Shown: positions 9,957-20,000 of the stretch, one piece after another
How positions within the stretch are numbered: the first letter of the stretch is position 1
Layout of the letters: the number at the start of each line of letters is the position of its first letter
From: Phoenicibacter congonensis
GTDB taxonomy: Bacteria > Actinomycetota > Coriobacteriia > Coriobacteriales > Eggerthellaceae
Length of the DNA: 64,000 nucleotides
Assembly: GCF_900169485.1 (NCBI RefSeq)
Contig: NZ_LT821227.1
Span: forward strand, 1,364,001 to 1,428,000
Direction of reading: 5' to 3'
The notes under the pieces: generated by a model
What the model was told of the DNA's origin: nothing
The model's input: the letters and a program-made list of their open reading frames with translations, nothing else
Databases searched by the model: none
Made by a program: the position numbers and the translations under genes

Positions 9957-10565
9957 CTATTCGCCGTGCTTGCTTAACACCTCATCGATAAGGCCATACT
10001 CTTTTGCTTCATCGGCAGTTAACCAATTATCACGCTCAGTGTCTTTTGAAATCGTCTCAATGTCTTGACCAGATGCCTGAGCCAAAATGTTGTTCAAACG
10101 CGCACGAGTCTTTTTCATTTGCTCGGCAATTATCGCCATGTCGGTCTCTTGTGTGCCGCTTTGCGCTCCACCCATTGGCTGATGAATTAAAACTTCAGAA
10201 TTAGGAAGAGCATATCTCTTGCCTTTTGCTCCTCCCGCGAGAAGAACAGATGCCATGGAGGCACAAAGTCCGATGCAAATCGTAGAAACGTCACACTTAA
10301 CGAAATTCATGGTGTCAAGAATTGCAAGCCCTGCAGTTACAGAACCACCAGGTGAATTTATATAAAGTGAAATGTCTTTGTCAGGATCTTCACTTTCAAG
10401 ATGCAAAAGCTGAGCAACAACTGTGTTCGCAACTGCGTCATCAATTTGTTCACCCAAAAAAACGATTCTGTCGTTTAAAAGACGAGAGTAGATGTCATAT
10501 GACCGCTCGCCTCTTGGAGACTGCTCGATAACGTATGGTATTAGTGCTGCATGTGTGTTGCTCAT
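9957..10565 (-). CDS. clpP: ATP-dependent Clp protease proteolytic subunit ClpP
   Basis: Serine peptidase that forms the tetradecameric chamber used with ClpX. 202 aa, normal length. The catalytic triad is visible: Ser103 in GLCASMAS, His128 in LIHQPMGG and Asp175 in SKDTERD. ATG is preceded by AGGAGC. It is 22 bp after tig and 27 bp before clpX, so chaperone, protease and unfoldase are co-transcribed. Confidence 0.98.
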   Translation of the reverse strand: MSNTHAALIPYVIEQSPRGERSYDIYSRLLNDRIVFLGEQIDDAVANTVVAQLLHLESEDPDKDISLYINSPGGSVTAGLAILDTMNFVKCDVSTICIGLCASMASVLLAGGAKGKRYALPNSEVLIHQPMGGAQSGTQETDMAIIAEQMKKTRARLNNILAQASGQDIETISKDTERDNWLTADEAKEYGLIDEVLSKHGE

Positions 10566-10587
10566 ATTTTGCTCCTAACAAACAGGT

Positions 10588-11760
10588 TTATTCGTCTTTC
10601 TTCTCAGCAGTTTCTTCTGAAGGCTTCACATCTTCACTAGATTCAGCCTTATTAGCTTCATCATTTGTCTTTTGCTCGGCATCTTTGTTTTCTGCATCTT
10701 CATTTAAATAATCGAATTGATGCTCAGCTTTTTCGGCATCAAAAGTAAACTTAGCGTTTTCAACTGCGTTTTCCACAGCCTTAGAGCGCTCTATTGCTTC
10801 GCGAAGTCTCCAAAGGCGTCCACTTTCAGCCCACTGCTTCTTTGTTTTCTCCACATCTTTAATTCCTGCTTTTTCGAACTCTTCGGTGATGTCTTCATCT
10901 GTGGTTGCAAGGCCAAAATGACGAACCCAAGCATCAAGTGCCATGCGAGTCTTTGCCTCGTCAACAGCCTGCTTTTGTACATCATCATAGAACTCATCTG
11001 AACTCATCTTACGAGAAGCAAGATATTGGTCAAATGTCATGCCATACTGTTGAAGATTTTGGAACATTTCGTTAAGCAAAACATTATTAATGTAGTCAAC
11101 CATCTCATCAGTGGGTTCAACTTGAACACGCTCACGAAGTTTTAATGAAACTACATCCTCTTTAAGGCGAGGTAATGCACCTTTTTTCTCATTCTCAACA
11201 AGACCCTGGATTGCCTCACGGAGCTTCTCTTCAGATTCAAAACCCATCTTTTCCTTGATGATTTCTTCTGTGAGTTCCTCTCCTTCTTCAACGCCAGCAT
11301 AGCCCTTATAAAGATCTATTTGCGACTCGATGTCTTCTGCTGTGGCTTCGGTTGGTGGCAGATATGCCTCAACTGGTTCATAGCTGTCAAGCTCAACTAC
11401 TGGAGAAACCTCAAGCTCAAATTCGAACTTGAAAGGCTTCTTGTCCTCAACGAGCATCTCGTTTTCTTTTCCTTCAAAATTTGGCTCCCCAACAGGACGA
11501 AGTGATTCCTGCTCAATGAGCACATGATAGGCATCATTGAGAACTTCTTCGGTAGCGTCAAGATAAACTGTCTCTTTGCCAACCGCATTGTCAATTACTG
11601 GTCTTGGAGCATGACCTGCACGAAAACCTGGGAATTTATATTTATTTGCATACTTTTTGTATTGAACATTTAACTCTTTTGAAACAGTGTCAGCGTCAAC
11701 TTCTGCTGAAACCTTTACGCGCGTATCGCTTACTTTTGTTACTTCTGACTTCAATTCCAT
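10588..11760 (-). CDS. tig: Trigger factor without a PPIase domain
   Basis: Ribosome-associated chaperone for nascent chains. 390 aa. The N-terminal ribosome-binding domain is clear, with the signature FPGFRAGHAPRPV at about residues 43-55. After the first domain (about residue 145) the sequence passes through a short linker (EGEELTEEIIKEKMG) directly into the helical C-terminal chaperone domain. The FKBP-type peptidyl-prolyl isomerase domain of about 90 residues that normally sits here is absent. A 45-residue Glu/Lys/Asp-rich tail follows residue 345. ATG has AGGAG 11 nt upstream. First gene of the tig-clpP-clpX-valS operon, divergent from tRNA-Leu and sstT. Confidence 0.92.
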   Translation of the reverse strand: MELKSEVTKVSDTRVKVSAEVDADTVSKELNVQYKKYANKYKFPGFRAGHAPRPVIDNAVGKETVYLDATEEVLNDAYHVLIEQESLRPVGEPNFEGKENEMLVEDKKPFKFEFELEVSPVVELDSYEPVEAYLPPTEATAEDIESQIDLYKGYAGVEEGEELTEEIIKEKMGFESEEKLREAIQGLVENEKKGALPRLKEDVVSLKLRERVQVEPTDEMVDYINNVLLNEMFQNLQQYGMTFDQYLASRKMSSDEFYDDVQKQAVDEAKTRMALDAWVRHFGLATTDEDITEEFEKAGIKDVEKTKKQWAESGRLWRLREAIERSKAVENAVENAKFTFDAEKAEHQFDYLNEDAENKDAEQKTNDEANKAESSEDVKPSEETAEKKDE

Positions 11761-11869
11761 TGTCTAAAAGACTCCTATTATCACAAACTTACAAGTTCCG
11801 TTATGTTAACATATTTCCCGGTGTTCGCGTGAACTGTGAGAGGCATTGGCGCACGGAACAACGAGTTAT

Positions 11870-11954
11870 GCGGGCGTGGCGGAATTGGCAGACGCGCCAG
11901 ATTTAGGTTCTGGTACAGAGATGTGTGAAGGTTCAAGTCCTTTCGCCCGCACCA
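11870..11954 (+). tRNA. tRNA-Leu (anticodon UAG)
   Basis: 85 nt including encoded CCA. Acceptor arms GCGGGCG and CGCCCGC pair perfectly. The anticodon stem is CCAGA/TCTGG with loop TTTAGGT, giving TAG. A short variable arm and T-loop GGTTCAAGTCC are present; the long variable region marks a class II tRNA. It ends 38 bp before the sstT start and may be on the same transcript. Confidence 0.97.
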
Positions 11955-11992
11955 CTTCTTTATCAGTTTCATCAAAAAGAGAAAGGAATGCG

Positions 11993-13279
11993 ATGGCTGA
12001 AGAGGTTAGCCAAAATAAAAATCTTTGGCAAAAATGGATGGATATCCCTCTCGTCCTTAGGATTGTATGCGGAATTATAATTGGCATTATACTTGCGCTA
12101 ACAATTCCTCAAGCAGGCGATTCTCTTGCTGCTCTGAGCGATTTTATCGAACTTCTTGGTAAATTATTCACAACAGCTCTTAAGGCAGTCGCACCTATCC
12201 TTGTTTTCTTTCTCGTGGTTTCCTCAATCATGAATGCAAAAACCGCTGGAAATCTAAAAACTGTCATCATTCTTTATTTAGTAGCAACAACGCTTTCTGC
12301 AATAGTTGCCGTTATTGCATGTCAACTTTTCCCCCTCACTCTAGTTTGGCCTTCCACAGTTGACGTAGAACAAACAAGCCCAGGTAGTGTTGGAGAGGTT
12401 TTCACAAATGTAATCGTTGGGATGGTTTCAAACCCTGTCGATGCCCTTGCTAAAGGTAGTTTCCTAAGTATTCTTTTTTGGGCAGCCATAATTGGCGTTG
12501 CACTACGTCGCGCAAAAGAACCAACCAGAACTTTCATGGAAGACATGGCTCATGCAACCACCACTGCTGTTCGCTGGGTTATAAACGTAGCACCTTTCGG
12601 TATTCTTGGTCTTGTTTACACATCTGTCAGTGAAGCAGGAATGGAAATATTCACGTCATATGGAAAAGTTGTTTTATTGCTTGTAGGATGCATGCTTTTG
12701 ATGACACTGATAGTAAACCCAATAATTGTTGCAGTTTGCCTTCGCAAAAATCCTTATCCTCTCCTTTGGAGAACGCTCAAAGAATCATACATTACAGCAT
12801 TCTTTACTCGTTCGAGTGCTGCGAACATCCCTGTCAACCTCGAGCTTTGTAGCAAACTAGGTCTTGATGAAGAGTCATACTCAGTATCAATTCCTTTGGG
12901 TGCAACAATCAACATGGGTGGAGCTGCTATCACAATTTCAATCATGGCAATGTGCGCAGCAAACACTCTTGGCATCACCGTTGAGCCAGCTCAAGCAGTG
13001 CTTCTTTGTATCATCGGCGCGCTTGGAGCATGCGGGGCATCAGGTGTTGCCGGCGGTTCGCTATTGCTCATTCCACTTGCATGCTCACTGTTTGGAATCG
13101 GAAATGACGTAGCAATGAACGTAGTTGCAATTGGCTTTATCATCGGCGTAATCCAAGACTCGTTTGAGACAGCTCAAAACTCATCAACAGACGTTTTATT
13201 CACCGCTACTGCTGACTACATGAAACAGAAAAAGCAGGGCAAGGAGATTCATCCTGGCAAAGATGCTGTGGCTGCCTAA
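11993..13279 (+). CDS. sstT: Sodium:serine/threonine symporter
   Basis: Dicarboxylate/amino acid:cation symporter (DAACS) family permease in the inner membrane. 428 aa from the ATG at 11993, which has GAAAGGA upstream; the longer open frame runs back through the tRNA and is not real. Eight or so hydrophobic helices are visible. The re-entrant hairpin signatures SSAANIPVN and GATINMGGAAITI closely match SstT rather than the glutamate or C4-dicarboxylate branches. It imports Ser/Thr with Na+. A good terminator follows at 13312-13341. One repeat motif (13283-13292) lies between stop codon and terminator, inside the 3' UTR. Confidence 0.9.
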   Translation: MAEEVSQNKNLWQKWMDIPLVLRIVCGIIIGIILALTIPQAGDSLAALSDFIELLGKLFTTALKAVAPILVFFLVVSSIMNAKTAGNLKTVIILYLVATTLSAIVAVIACQLFPLTLVWPSTVDVEQTSPGSVGEVFTNVIVGMVSNPVDALAKGSFLSILFWAAIIGVALRRAKEPTRTFMEDMAHATTTAVRWVINVAPFGILGLVYTSVSEAGMEIFTSYGKVVLLLVGCMLLMTLIVNPIIVAVCLRKNPYPLLWRTLKESYITAFFTRSSAANIPVNLELCSKLGLDEESYSVSIPLGATINMGGAAITISIMAMCAANTLGITVEPAQAVLLCIIGALGACGASGVAGGSLLLIPLACSLFGIGNDVAMNVVAIGFIIGVIQDSFETAQNSSTDVLFTATADYMKQKKQGKEIHPGKDAVAA

Positions 13280-13311
13280 TCGTGGGGTCAGACATAAATT
13301 AATTAAAGCTT

Positions 13312-13341
13312 AAAAAAGCCGCTTAATTGGGCGGCTTTTTT
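13312..13341 (+). terminator. Intrinsic terminator of sstT
   Basis: AAAAAAGCCGC, an 8-nt loop, then GCGGCTTTTTT forms an 11-bp A/T-flanked stem with a T run on both strands. It probably works in both directions. Confidence 0.9.
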
Positions 13342-13370
13342 GTGTTTGAAACAAGACAAGACAACTGATG

Positions 13371-13850
13371 GGGTCACAACTAGATGGGGTCAGACTTCTT
13401 TGTGCAGAACAAGGGGTCAGACTTCTTCGAAGCTAGGTGGGGTCAAACTTAGATCCGACCTATATCCAATACATAACGCAACTAGGGGTCAAACTTCGTC
13501 AGCAGGGGTTTCACTTAAAGGATATAAACACAAGAACACATAAGGGGTCAGACATAGAATTACATAGGCTTACACAGGTACAATCGCGTGTGCACAACAA
13601 GGGGCCAGACTTCTTCGAGGTTAGACTCAGAGGTTAACAAGGGGCCAGACTTCTTCGCAGCTAAGTTGAGGTCAGATAGCAAGATGTGGGGTCAATTACA
13701 TAGGCTTACACAGGTACAATCGCGTGTGCACAACAAGGGGCCAGACTTCTTCGAGGTTAGACTCAGAGGTTAACAAGGGGGCAGACTTCTTCGCAGCTAA
13801 GTTGAGGTCAGATAGCAAGATGTGGGGTCAAAGATGGAGGTTCAGACTCC
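13371..13850 (-). repeat. GGGGTCAGAC array with a 136-bp tandem duplication
   Basis: Copies of GGGGTCAGAC or GGGGCCAGAC, often followed by TTCTTCG, run through this spacer on the + strand. Positions 13558-13693 and 13694-13829 are two adjacent 136-bp copies. By eye they differ at one base (GGGGCC against GGGGGC), so the duplication is recent. Open frames seen across it (60-70 codons) are repeat artefacts with no ribosome sites. Confidence 0.9.
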
Positions 13851-14526
13851 GACCCCGCAGGACGAAGGACAAGGATTACGAGGAATTACAAAAACTGGCT
13901 CAAGAGTTGAAACCAACAAATCAAAAAGTCTGACACTACTTCAATCATTTCAATCGTTCCCAACCATTCCTTAGAAATGTTCCAACCCTGTCCAATTAAA
14001 ACAAGATAGACAGCCAAGAGGTCTGACCCTATCAAATGAAGCCCATCAAGAAAGCCAAAGAGAGCAAACAACAGTGACGCTACGAAAAGGGCAAGACAAA
14101 AGCTTTCCAGTTCTAATTAAAACTTAAGTCTGACCCCTTTTAAAATTGGTTGCACTACTCGCGGAATTAAGGCTAATAACAAGGATGAAAAAGTCCCTTT
14201 CGAACCTATCACGAAGAACTTTTAGCAAAGAACCTCAACAGAAATGTGATGTTTTACGATGATTTAGAAAAACTTTGCCTTTAGCGAATTTCTTTCTGTC
14301 CTTAAATAAAAGGAGTATGGAGGCCAAGGAGTATGGAGGCCAACTGGTACAAACATTATTAACGATCAGGGATGGATACGACCATACTCATTCTTCGCTT
14401 GCAATAAGCGATTACTAGTTGAAATAAAACTCAAAGTCATATACAGAAAAGCTAAGAGAAACAGGTGATTGAAAATATGTGAGGACGATTTAAGTTTCTT
14501 GCGGCATGGTCTTTAATAAAAAGGAC
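13851..14526. other. Gene-poor spacer with motif copies and decayed sequence
   Basis: No gene can be supported. Motif copies now face the other way (GTCTGACCC on the + strand at 14020 and 14128), so orientation switches near 13.9 kb. A perfect 16-bp tandem pair lies at 14311-14326 and 14327-14342 (AGGAGTATGGAGGCCA twice). A 61-codon minus frame at 13886-14071 has a plausible composition but contains a motif copy and lacks a ribosome site. Confidence 0.5.
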
Positions 14527-15293
14527 TCATATTAATGACACAACCAAGCGCCTGTTCATGCCGGTAATTCGTGAAATTTGTGAAATGCTTGAACCCATTT
14601 TTAGCAGCTTTTTGACCAATCTTCGAAGAAGTTTCTTCGAAAGCGATGGGACTCTACCGAGGTTCTTTTTCTTGACCATCTTCTTCACAATATCAATAGC
14701 CTGCAAGTCCGATAACTTCTTCTTAGGAATTACCTCGCATACTTTCTTCACGCTCGAATCCATTGGCTCATGTGCAACTTTTTTAGTATATTTAATGATG
14801 TTGTCGATACCCAGATACTGAGCTAAAATTTGACAAGCCTCAGCATCAAACTCGCGAGACTCTAGCGCCTTTAACGAAGACCAACGATATCTTTCAGGTT
14901 CTTTAACCATTCCTGCCTTAACAGGATTGTTGAAAATGTATGCAACCGTTTGCAGCATTTGCTGTTCGTCCATAATTGGCTTTGAATAGTAGCGGGAATT
15001 CCAAAGGGTACCAGATCTTGCGTATTTTTGATTAAACCATTTCACATAAGAAGCTCCTACAGATTGAAAAATGTTCGCGCATTTCGCAATCTCTCCATAA
15101 AAAATAGCGTGAATATGGTTAGTCATCAGCGCGTAGACAAGCAAACCATGTCGTTCTCCTTGCAGGCTTTTCTTAGGCATTGCAAGTAATACGAATAGTC
15201 TTCAGGTTCATAAAAAATCACCTGGCCGTTGTGACCTTTTTGCCCAATATTCAAAACGCGAATGGGCGAATCACATCGAGGTTTTCTTGGCAT
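14527..15293 (-). pseudogene. REP-associated tyrosine transposase (RAYT 1), frameshifted
   Basis: Y1/HUH single-strand transposase of the IS200-like, REP-associated family. The first frame runs MPRKPRCDSPIRVLNIGQKG to about codon 50 and hits a stop after CLSTR. A second frame carries on with YALMTNHIHAIFYGE, the HUH metal-binding motif, and AYIFNNPVKAG with the nucleophilic Tyr. Both intact paralogues (34998 and 58365) are continuous here. The shift maps to the T run of GGTTTGC (complement of 15141-15147): one extra T restores MVLLVYALMTN. Either a one-base deletion has killed the gene, or there is slippage on the T run or an assembly error. A conserved upstream block lies at 15346-15420. Confidence 0.85.
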
Positions 15294-16119
15294 GGGGACC
15301 CCCTTTAACTTCAAAAAGAATCAATAAGAGAAGAATAAGAATAAAAGTGAAGAAAAATAAGAAAGAACTGCCCATCAAAAGTGAACACTATGATGTTGAA
15401 CTAGTGAAGGACAAAATGAAATAAATGTAAAAACAATACTCTATCTGGTAACTTTACTTAAATGATAGACAGAGAAGCACATTCTATGAGAAGTAAGCAA
15501 TAACGGGATCAATAAAAAAAGTCTGACCCCTAATACCTGCCCCTAATACATAAAACTGCTACGAATAGAGAGAAACACTAAAAATGCATCTTACACTCGC
15601 TTTTCTTATCTCTGCAGAGGATGTCTGACCCCATTTATTGACCTGTTACTGAAGCAATGGAAAATCAATGCACTCAAACGATTTAAAGCGTGTGGCAAAT
15701 TCTAGAAATGAAGAAAAGAGAATAACAGGCCTGAACTGGCCAACTTTAACTCCTTTGTAATTGGTAATTTAACTATCTTTCATTTAAGAAGATTAAGCCG
15801 CCAGGCAGACGGCTTAATCCAATGCTAAAGACGACAGCTCTATTTATATAGCATTTTTCTGAATTCTGAACCAAACAGACATAAAAAATTAATTCTCGTG
15901 TCGAAAACAATTCGGACACACATTTTCAGTGGACATTTTACAAGCAATAGCAAAGAGATCTTGTTCAAGGATTGCTATTTTGACGTGAAGAAGAGCTAAA
16001 CTTTGGGAGAAATTGGAGACCATGTAAATGAAGTCTGACACCATTTGCATGGGACGCCAGTTTCAAAGGAACTCTGACCCCATTTATGGGCAGACCATTA
16101 TTAATGCAAGCAAAATAAA
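15294..16119. other. Spacer with RAYT upstream block, motif copies and a perfect stem-loop
   Basis: No gene is supported. Contents: the block shared with the other RAYT genes (15346-15420), motif copies on the + strand at about 15521, 15624 and 16073, and a perfect 10-bp inverted repeat GATTAAGCCG (15791-15800) / CGGCTTAATC (15810-15819) with a 9-nt loop. The stem-loop has no T run on either side, so it may be an RNA end or processing site rather than a clean terminator. Confidence 0.55.
15346..15420 (-). promoter_or_regulatory. Conserved upstream block of RAYT 1
   Basis: Begins 53 bp upstream of the RAYT 1 start. On the + strand it reads AGTGAAGAAAAATAAGAAAG, then CCATCAAAAGTGA, then TGTTGAACTAGTGAA. 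The same ordered elements occur upstream of RAYT 2 (35821), RAYT 3 (59192) and comEA (55130). In this copy the AGCCTA box next to the gene is degraded, in keeping with a decaying gene. Confidence 0.65.
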
Positions 16120-17052
16120 TCACTGGTTGCCATCAGTATAAAACCAAGAAACATTGTCCCCATTTTCCAAAACATAACCACTGCAGGCTATATTCGGGGT
16201 AACACCGTTAACTGCATAAAGCCACCCGCTTTTATCGCCATACTGTTTTTCAGCAACTCCTCCAATTGCGGCTACATAGATACCATAAACTGTGTTTTTA
16301 GCGTTAACAGAAAGCCCGCAAGCCATTAGTGCATCATAGGCAGTCGCACCTGGTTCAAATGTGAATGTTCCTCCTCCCGAGACACCATGTCCGTATACAC
16401 TCACGTTTACGGTGACCGCCTGGCCGTTCGAATTGTTTTCATCTACAGAGCCACCGTTCGAAAGAGTCCCGACCTCAGAGGACCCTGTAGCCGCACCGTC
16501 CACTTTAACATCTGCCTCAGGGTTACTAGAGTCAGAATTCTCGGAGTCAGTATCTTCTTCTGGGTCCTCTGACTCAGAGGGGTCAGACTTCGTTTCATTA
16601 ATGCCTTTTTCACCAGCACTTTGTACTTGGTTTGAATCATTGACACTTTCTTCCCCAGAGAAAACGTAGTTAATCGCAAAAACTGCCGCACATGCAAACC
16701 CTGCGCAAAAAATAGCAACTACTACCCTTAAAAGGATCTTTTTTTGCAAAGAAATTTTCTTTGAAGAGTTAGCGACAGAATCTTCTTCCAAGCTGCTAGA
16801 TAGTGCAACTGTTGTTGCACTTCTAGCAGCCTTATCGCACCCAACATCTTTATTGGCACTTTCAGCGAGCGATTCCGCAAAGGGGTCAGACCTACCATTC
16901 TCATCATCTTCTATCGAGTTGTCTAAAACTTCTCCCTCAATTGGTTCAGACACTCTGGTTTCTTCATAGATTCCAGACATCGAAGCGGAGCCCCCCTCTG
17001 CTAGAGGCCTCCTTGCAGAGGGGTCAGACTTCGTGTTAACGCTATCCGTCAC
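16120..17052 (-). CDS. Membrane-anchored DUF4430 (transcobalamin-like) protein
   Basis: 310 aa, GTG start. Residues 1-105 are Ser/Glu/Asp-rich and probably cytoplasmic. One transmembrane helix lies at about 110-132 (ILLRVVVAIFCAGFACAAVF). An acidic Ser-rich linker follows, then a C-terminal domain (about 215-310) with FEPGATAYDALMACG, KSGWLYAVNG and GDNVSWFYTDG, the DUF4430 pattern. DUF4430 is related to the C-terminal domain of transcobalamin/intrinsic factor, so corrinoid or other ligand binding at the surface is plausible but not shown. Three repeat motifs lie in frame (16579, 16882, 17020), all read as Ser-Asp-Pro. It starts 29 bp after the big surface gene and probably shares its cobalamin-riboswitch control. 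Confidence 0.8.
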   Translation of the reverse strand: MTDSVNTKSDPSARRPLAEGGSASMSGIYEETRVSEPIEGEVLDNSIEDDENGRSDPFAESLAESANKDVGCDKAARSATTVALSSSLEEDSVANSSKKISLQKKILLRVVVAIFCAGFACAAVFAINYVFSGEESVNDSNQVQSAGEKGINETKSDPSESEDPEEDTDSENSDSSNPEADVKVDGAATGSSEVGTLSNGGSVDENNSNGQAVTVNVSVYGHGVSGGGTFTFEPGATAYDALMACGLSVNAKNTVYGIYVAAIGGVAEKQYGDKSGWLYAVNGVTPNIACSGYVLENGDNVSWFYTDGNQ

Positions 17053-17081
17053 AATAATCCAATCGCACTACATTAAAACGA

Positions 17082-20000
17082 TTACAAGTTTTTCTTCTTC
17101 AGCAACCTGAGAGCTGCAAGAAGCAAGATTAGGAAGAGCACGCTGCCTGCAACAACTGAAGCTACGAAAACGTCATTAGAGGTACTAGCAGGGGTTTCTT
17201 TCTTCTGAGAGCTATCACCAGAAAGGTCTGACCCCTTTTTAGAGGTTCCTTTTTTATCAGCAACACTTTCATCAGCTGCTTTCTTCTCCCCAGAAGCAGC
17301 CTTGCTTGACTGAATTAAACTTGCGCCGATTACTGCACGTTGCGCATAGCCATAATATGGAAACACTGAGGGGTCAGACTTCGTGGAACCACTAGTGTCA
17401 TCGCCGCTGTTGTTTGTGTTGTCATCATCTTTAACAGCCTTGCCAACGCAGAAAAGGTTACCTGAGTCGTTGATATAGTAGAGCGTTCCGTCTGTATCGC
17501 AAATTATTGGCGAATCACAATACTGGTTATTTCCAACGGGGTCAAACATGAGTGTGGCTTCTACATCTCCGACCCTATAACGATAAATTCCGCCACCCTT
17601 CTCATAATTGCCAGTCTTTTTGTTATAGCCATCAGCGCCGTTGACGGTGAAGTAAACAAATGTTCCTTCACTCTGAGTCGACACTAATGGTGCACCCTTA
17701 ACTCCTCCGCTCAGTAAAGACTGTCCGTCAGCCGATGTTACGAGCGTAACATGAGGATTGTCGGTCATAAAATCAACAACTGCTAGTGCAGATCCTCCGC
17801 GAATCTCACCTCCAACATAAACGCAATTGCCAACAATAACAGGAGTTGAGGCACTGCCACTAAAGCCAAGATCGAATGCGTTTTCAACACTAAGAGCCGC
17901 GTTATTAAGAGAAAGCACATTTAACTTGCCGTCACGGGACATCACAATAATGTTCCCACCAGGTCCTGCAACACAATCAGAGTTGACCAACTGCCCAAGA
18001 GAAACAGAGCTCAAAAGAGTACCGTCTTTATCGTTAAAAGCTTTTACCGTACCAGCACTCGTTGCAACAACCACACATCCATCTTTCACTAAAGCTCCGT
18101 TCCAGTAATAGCCCTCATTCTCGTCAACATCACTCCACGCCACAGCACCATTTTTCAAGCTTACTTTTACAAAATGACCATTGTTAAAAATTTTGTTTGT
18201 GTAGTCGACATCCACGGTTCCAAAATAGACATAGTCTCCTGAAACAGTTAAAGTTGAGTTTGACTGTGCCGCGCTGCTAAGCTCATCAGTAACCCAAACT
18301 GTCGTGAGATTGTCGGCCGTCAAAGCCTGAAGACGTCCTGTGTCAAGAGGCACTACAACAACGCCCTGCGAATAAACTGGTCGTGACGTGAACCCAACAC
18401 TGCCAGCAAGATCTGCGCTTCCAACCACATCACCGCTAGCCTTGTTTATTTTTACTAGTTTTCCATCAACGGCGAGGTAAATGTAGTCATTAACAATTAG
18501 TGGCTCACTTGCATTTGGATGTTTACTATCCGAGTAATCTTTATAGCTAAATTTCCAGATCTCCTTAGCATTTTCTACTGGGGTTGATGCATTAGAAGAA
18601 GCATTTCCACCGTTGTTATAACCTGGCCAACTGCTTTGCCAATCAGGACGAGGAGCAGAGGGGTCAGACTTGATGTTGTCGGTGTTATCCTTTTTCGTTC
18701 CGTCACCTTTGTGGTAGCGGAATTCTACAAAATCACCATCATTTACGTAATAGCCTGCTGCCCCGACGGAACTCTGAGATACACCATTAAGGTAGAATTC
18801 CCACCAGCTCCAGCTTCCGTTCACCTCTTCCATAGCAAGAGTGCGCCCATCAGGAAGTTTAGCCGAAGTGAGTCCAAGGCTGTTAGAAACCAAATCGGAG
18901 CATCCAGCTTTGATCATTATCTTTTCAAGGATAGTCTCGGCTGTAACGCTGTCATCATAATCTACAGTAATTTCGCTAAATGGCGCAACAACGATGTCTG
19001 TATAGGTGCCATCGGCATTCATGTCTGACACCCCTGTAACCTTCGCGGTTACTTTTAGATCTTTGCCAGCATTGGGATCGTCTGACCCCGTTGAGCCTTT
19101 TACAACAACCGTGGCGGTGACTTCCTGGTTAGCAAGTTTTGCATAAGTTGGATTGTCGGGGTATTTTTCTGCATAACGAGCAAATTTTTCACTTGAAAGA
19201 ACAGAAGTGATCTTTACCCTAGTGTTATAGACAGGCTGTTTGACAACTAGATTTTCATGTTGAACTACATTAGGCTTGCTCGATTTAAACAAGCGATAGC
19301 CTGCTGTCTCGCTTGCACCCTTGATTTCAACAGGGACAATGCCTGAGCCAGCAGAATCAGAAGTTTGTTTACTGTAGCTCCATGCAATAGTGCCATCATC
19401 TTTCAAATAGGCCTTTTGGAACGCATGTAGGTTCTCCGTAACTTCACTAGCAACCTGCCCGTCCAAGAGAGCTTCTGTATAACCAGCTTTTGCCTGCTCC
19501 ATAAGCGCAAGTTCAGCTTCAAGCTCCGCCTGATCTTGTGGCTCAATGAAATAATCTAGAGTCTTTGTTGCAGATATCTCGCTATTAGATTTATCAGTTA
19601 CAGTAACTGAGATTTTAGTAGCTGCGGCAGAGGTGCCAGACATTGGCTGATAGACTGCGCCTCTATAGCCATTGAATACAACGTCTTCAGTGCTTGCACT
19701 GAATTCAACCTTGTAATATTTGCCATCAACTCCAAGGTCAGAAGGACGAGGCATCTGCAAATCGTCTGTCAGCCCCTCATGATTTGCAACCAAGTCTGAC
19801 CCCGCGTACTTCACCTTATCGTAGGTAAAGCCAGTATCGACTTTTTGCTGTAAAGCCTCCTTTTCAGCAGCAACTTTTTCGGGATCCCCCTTGACAACCA
19901 AATTAAAACCACAATAGCCCGACACGCCTTCTGGCCCATCTTTAATCAATTTCAGTGTGGCAGTGAGCGTTACTTCACGGTCTGTCGCCGTTCGCGTGAC

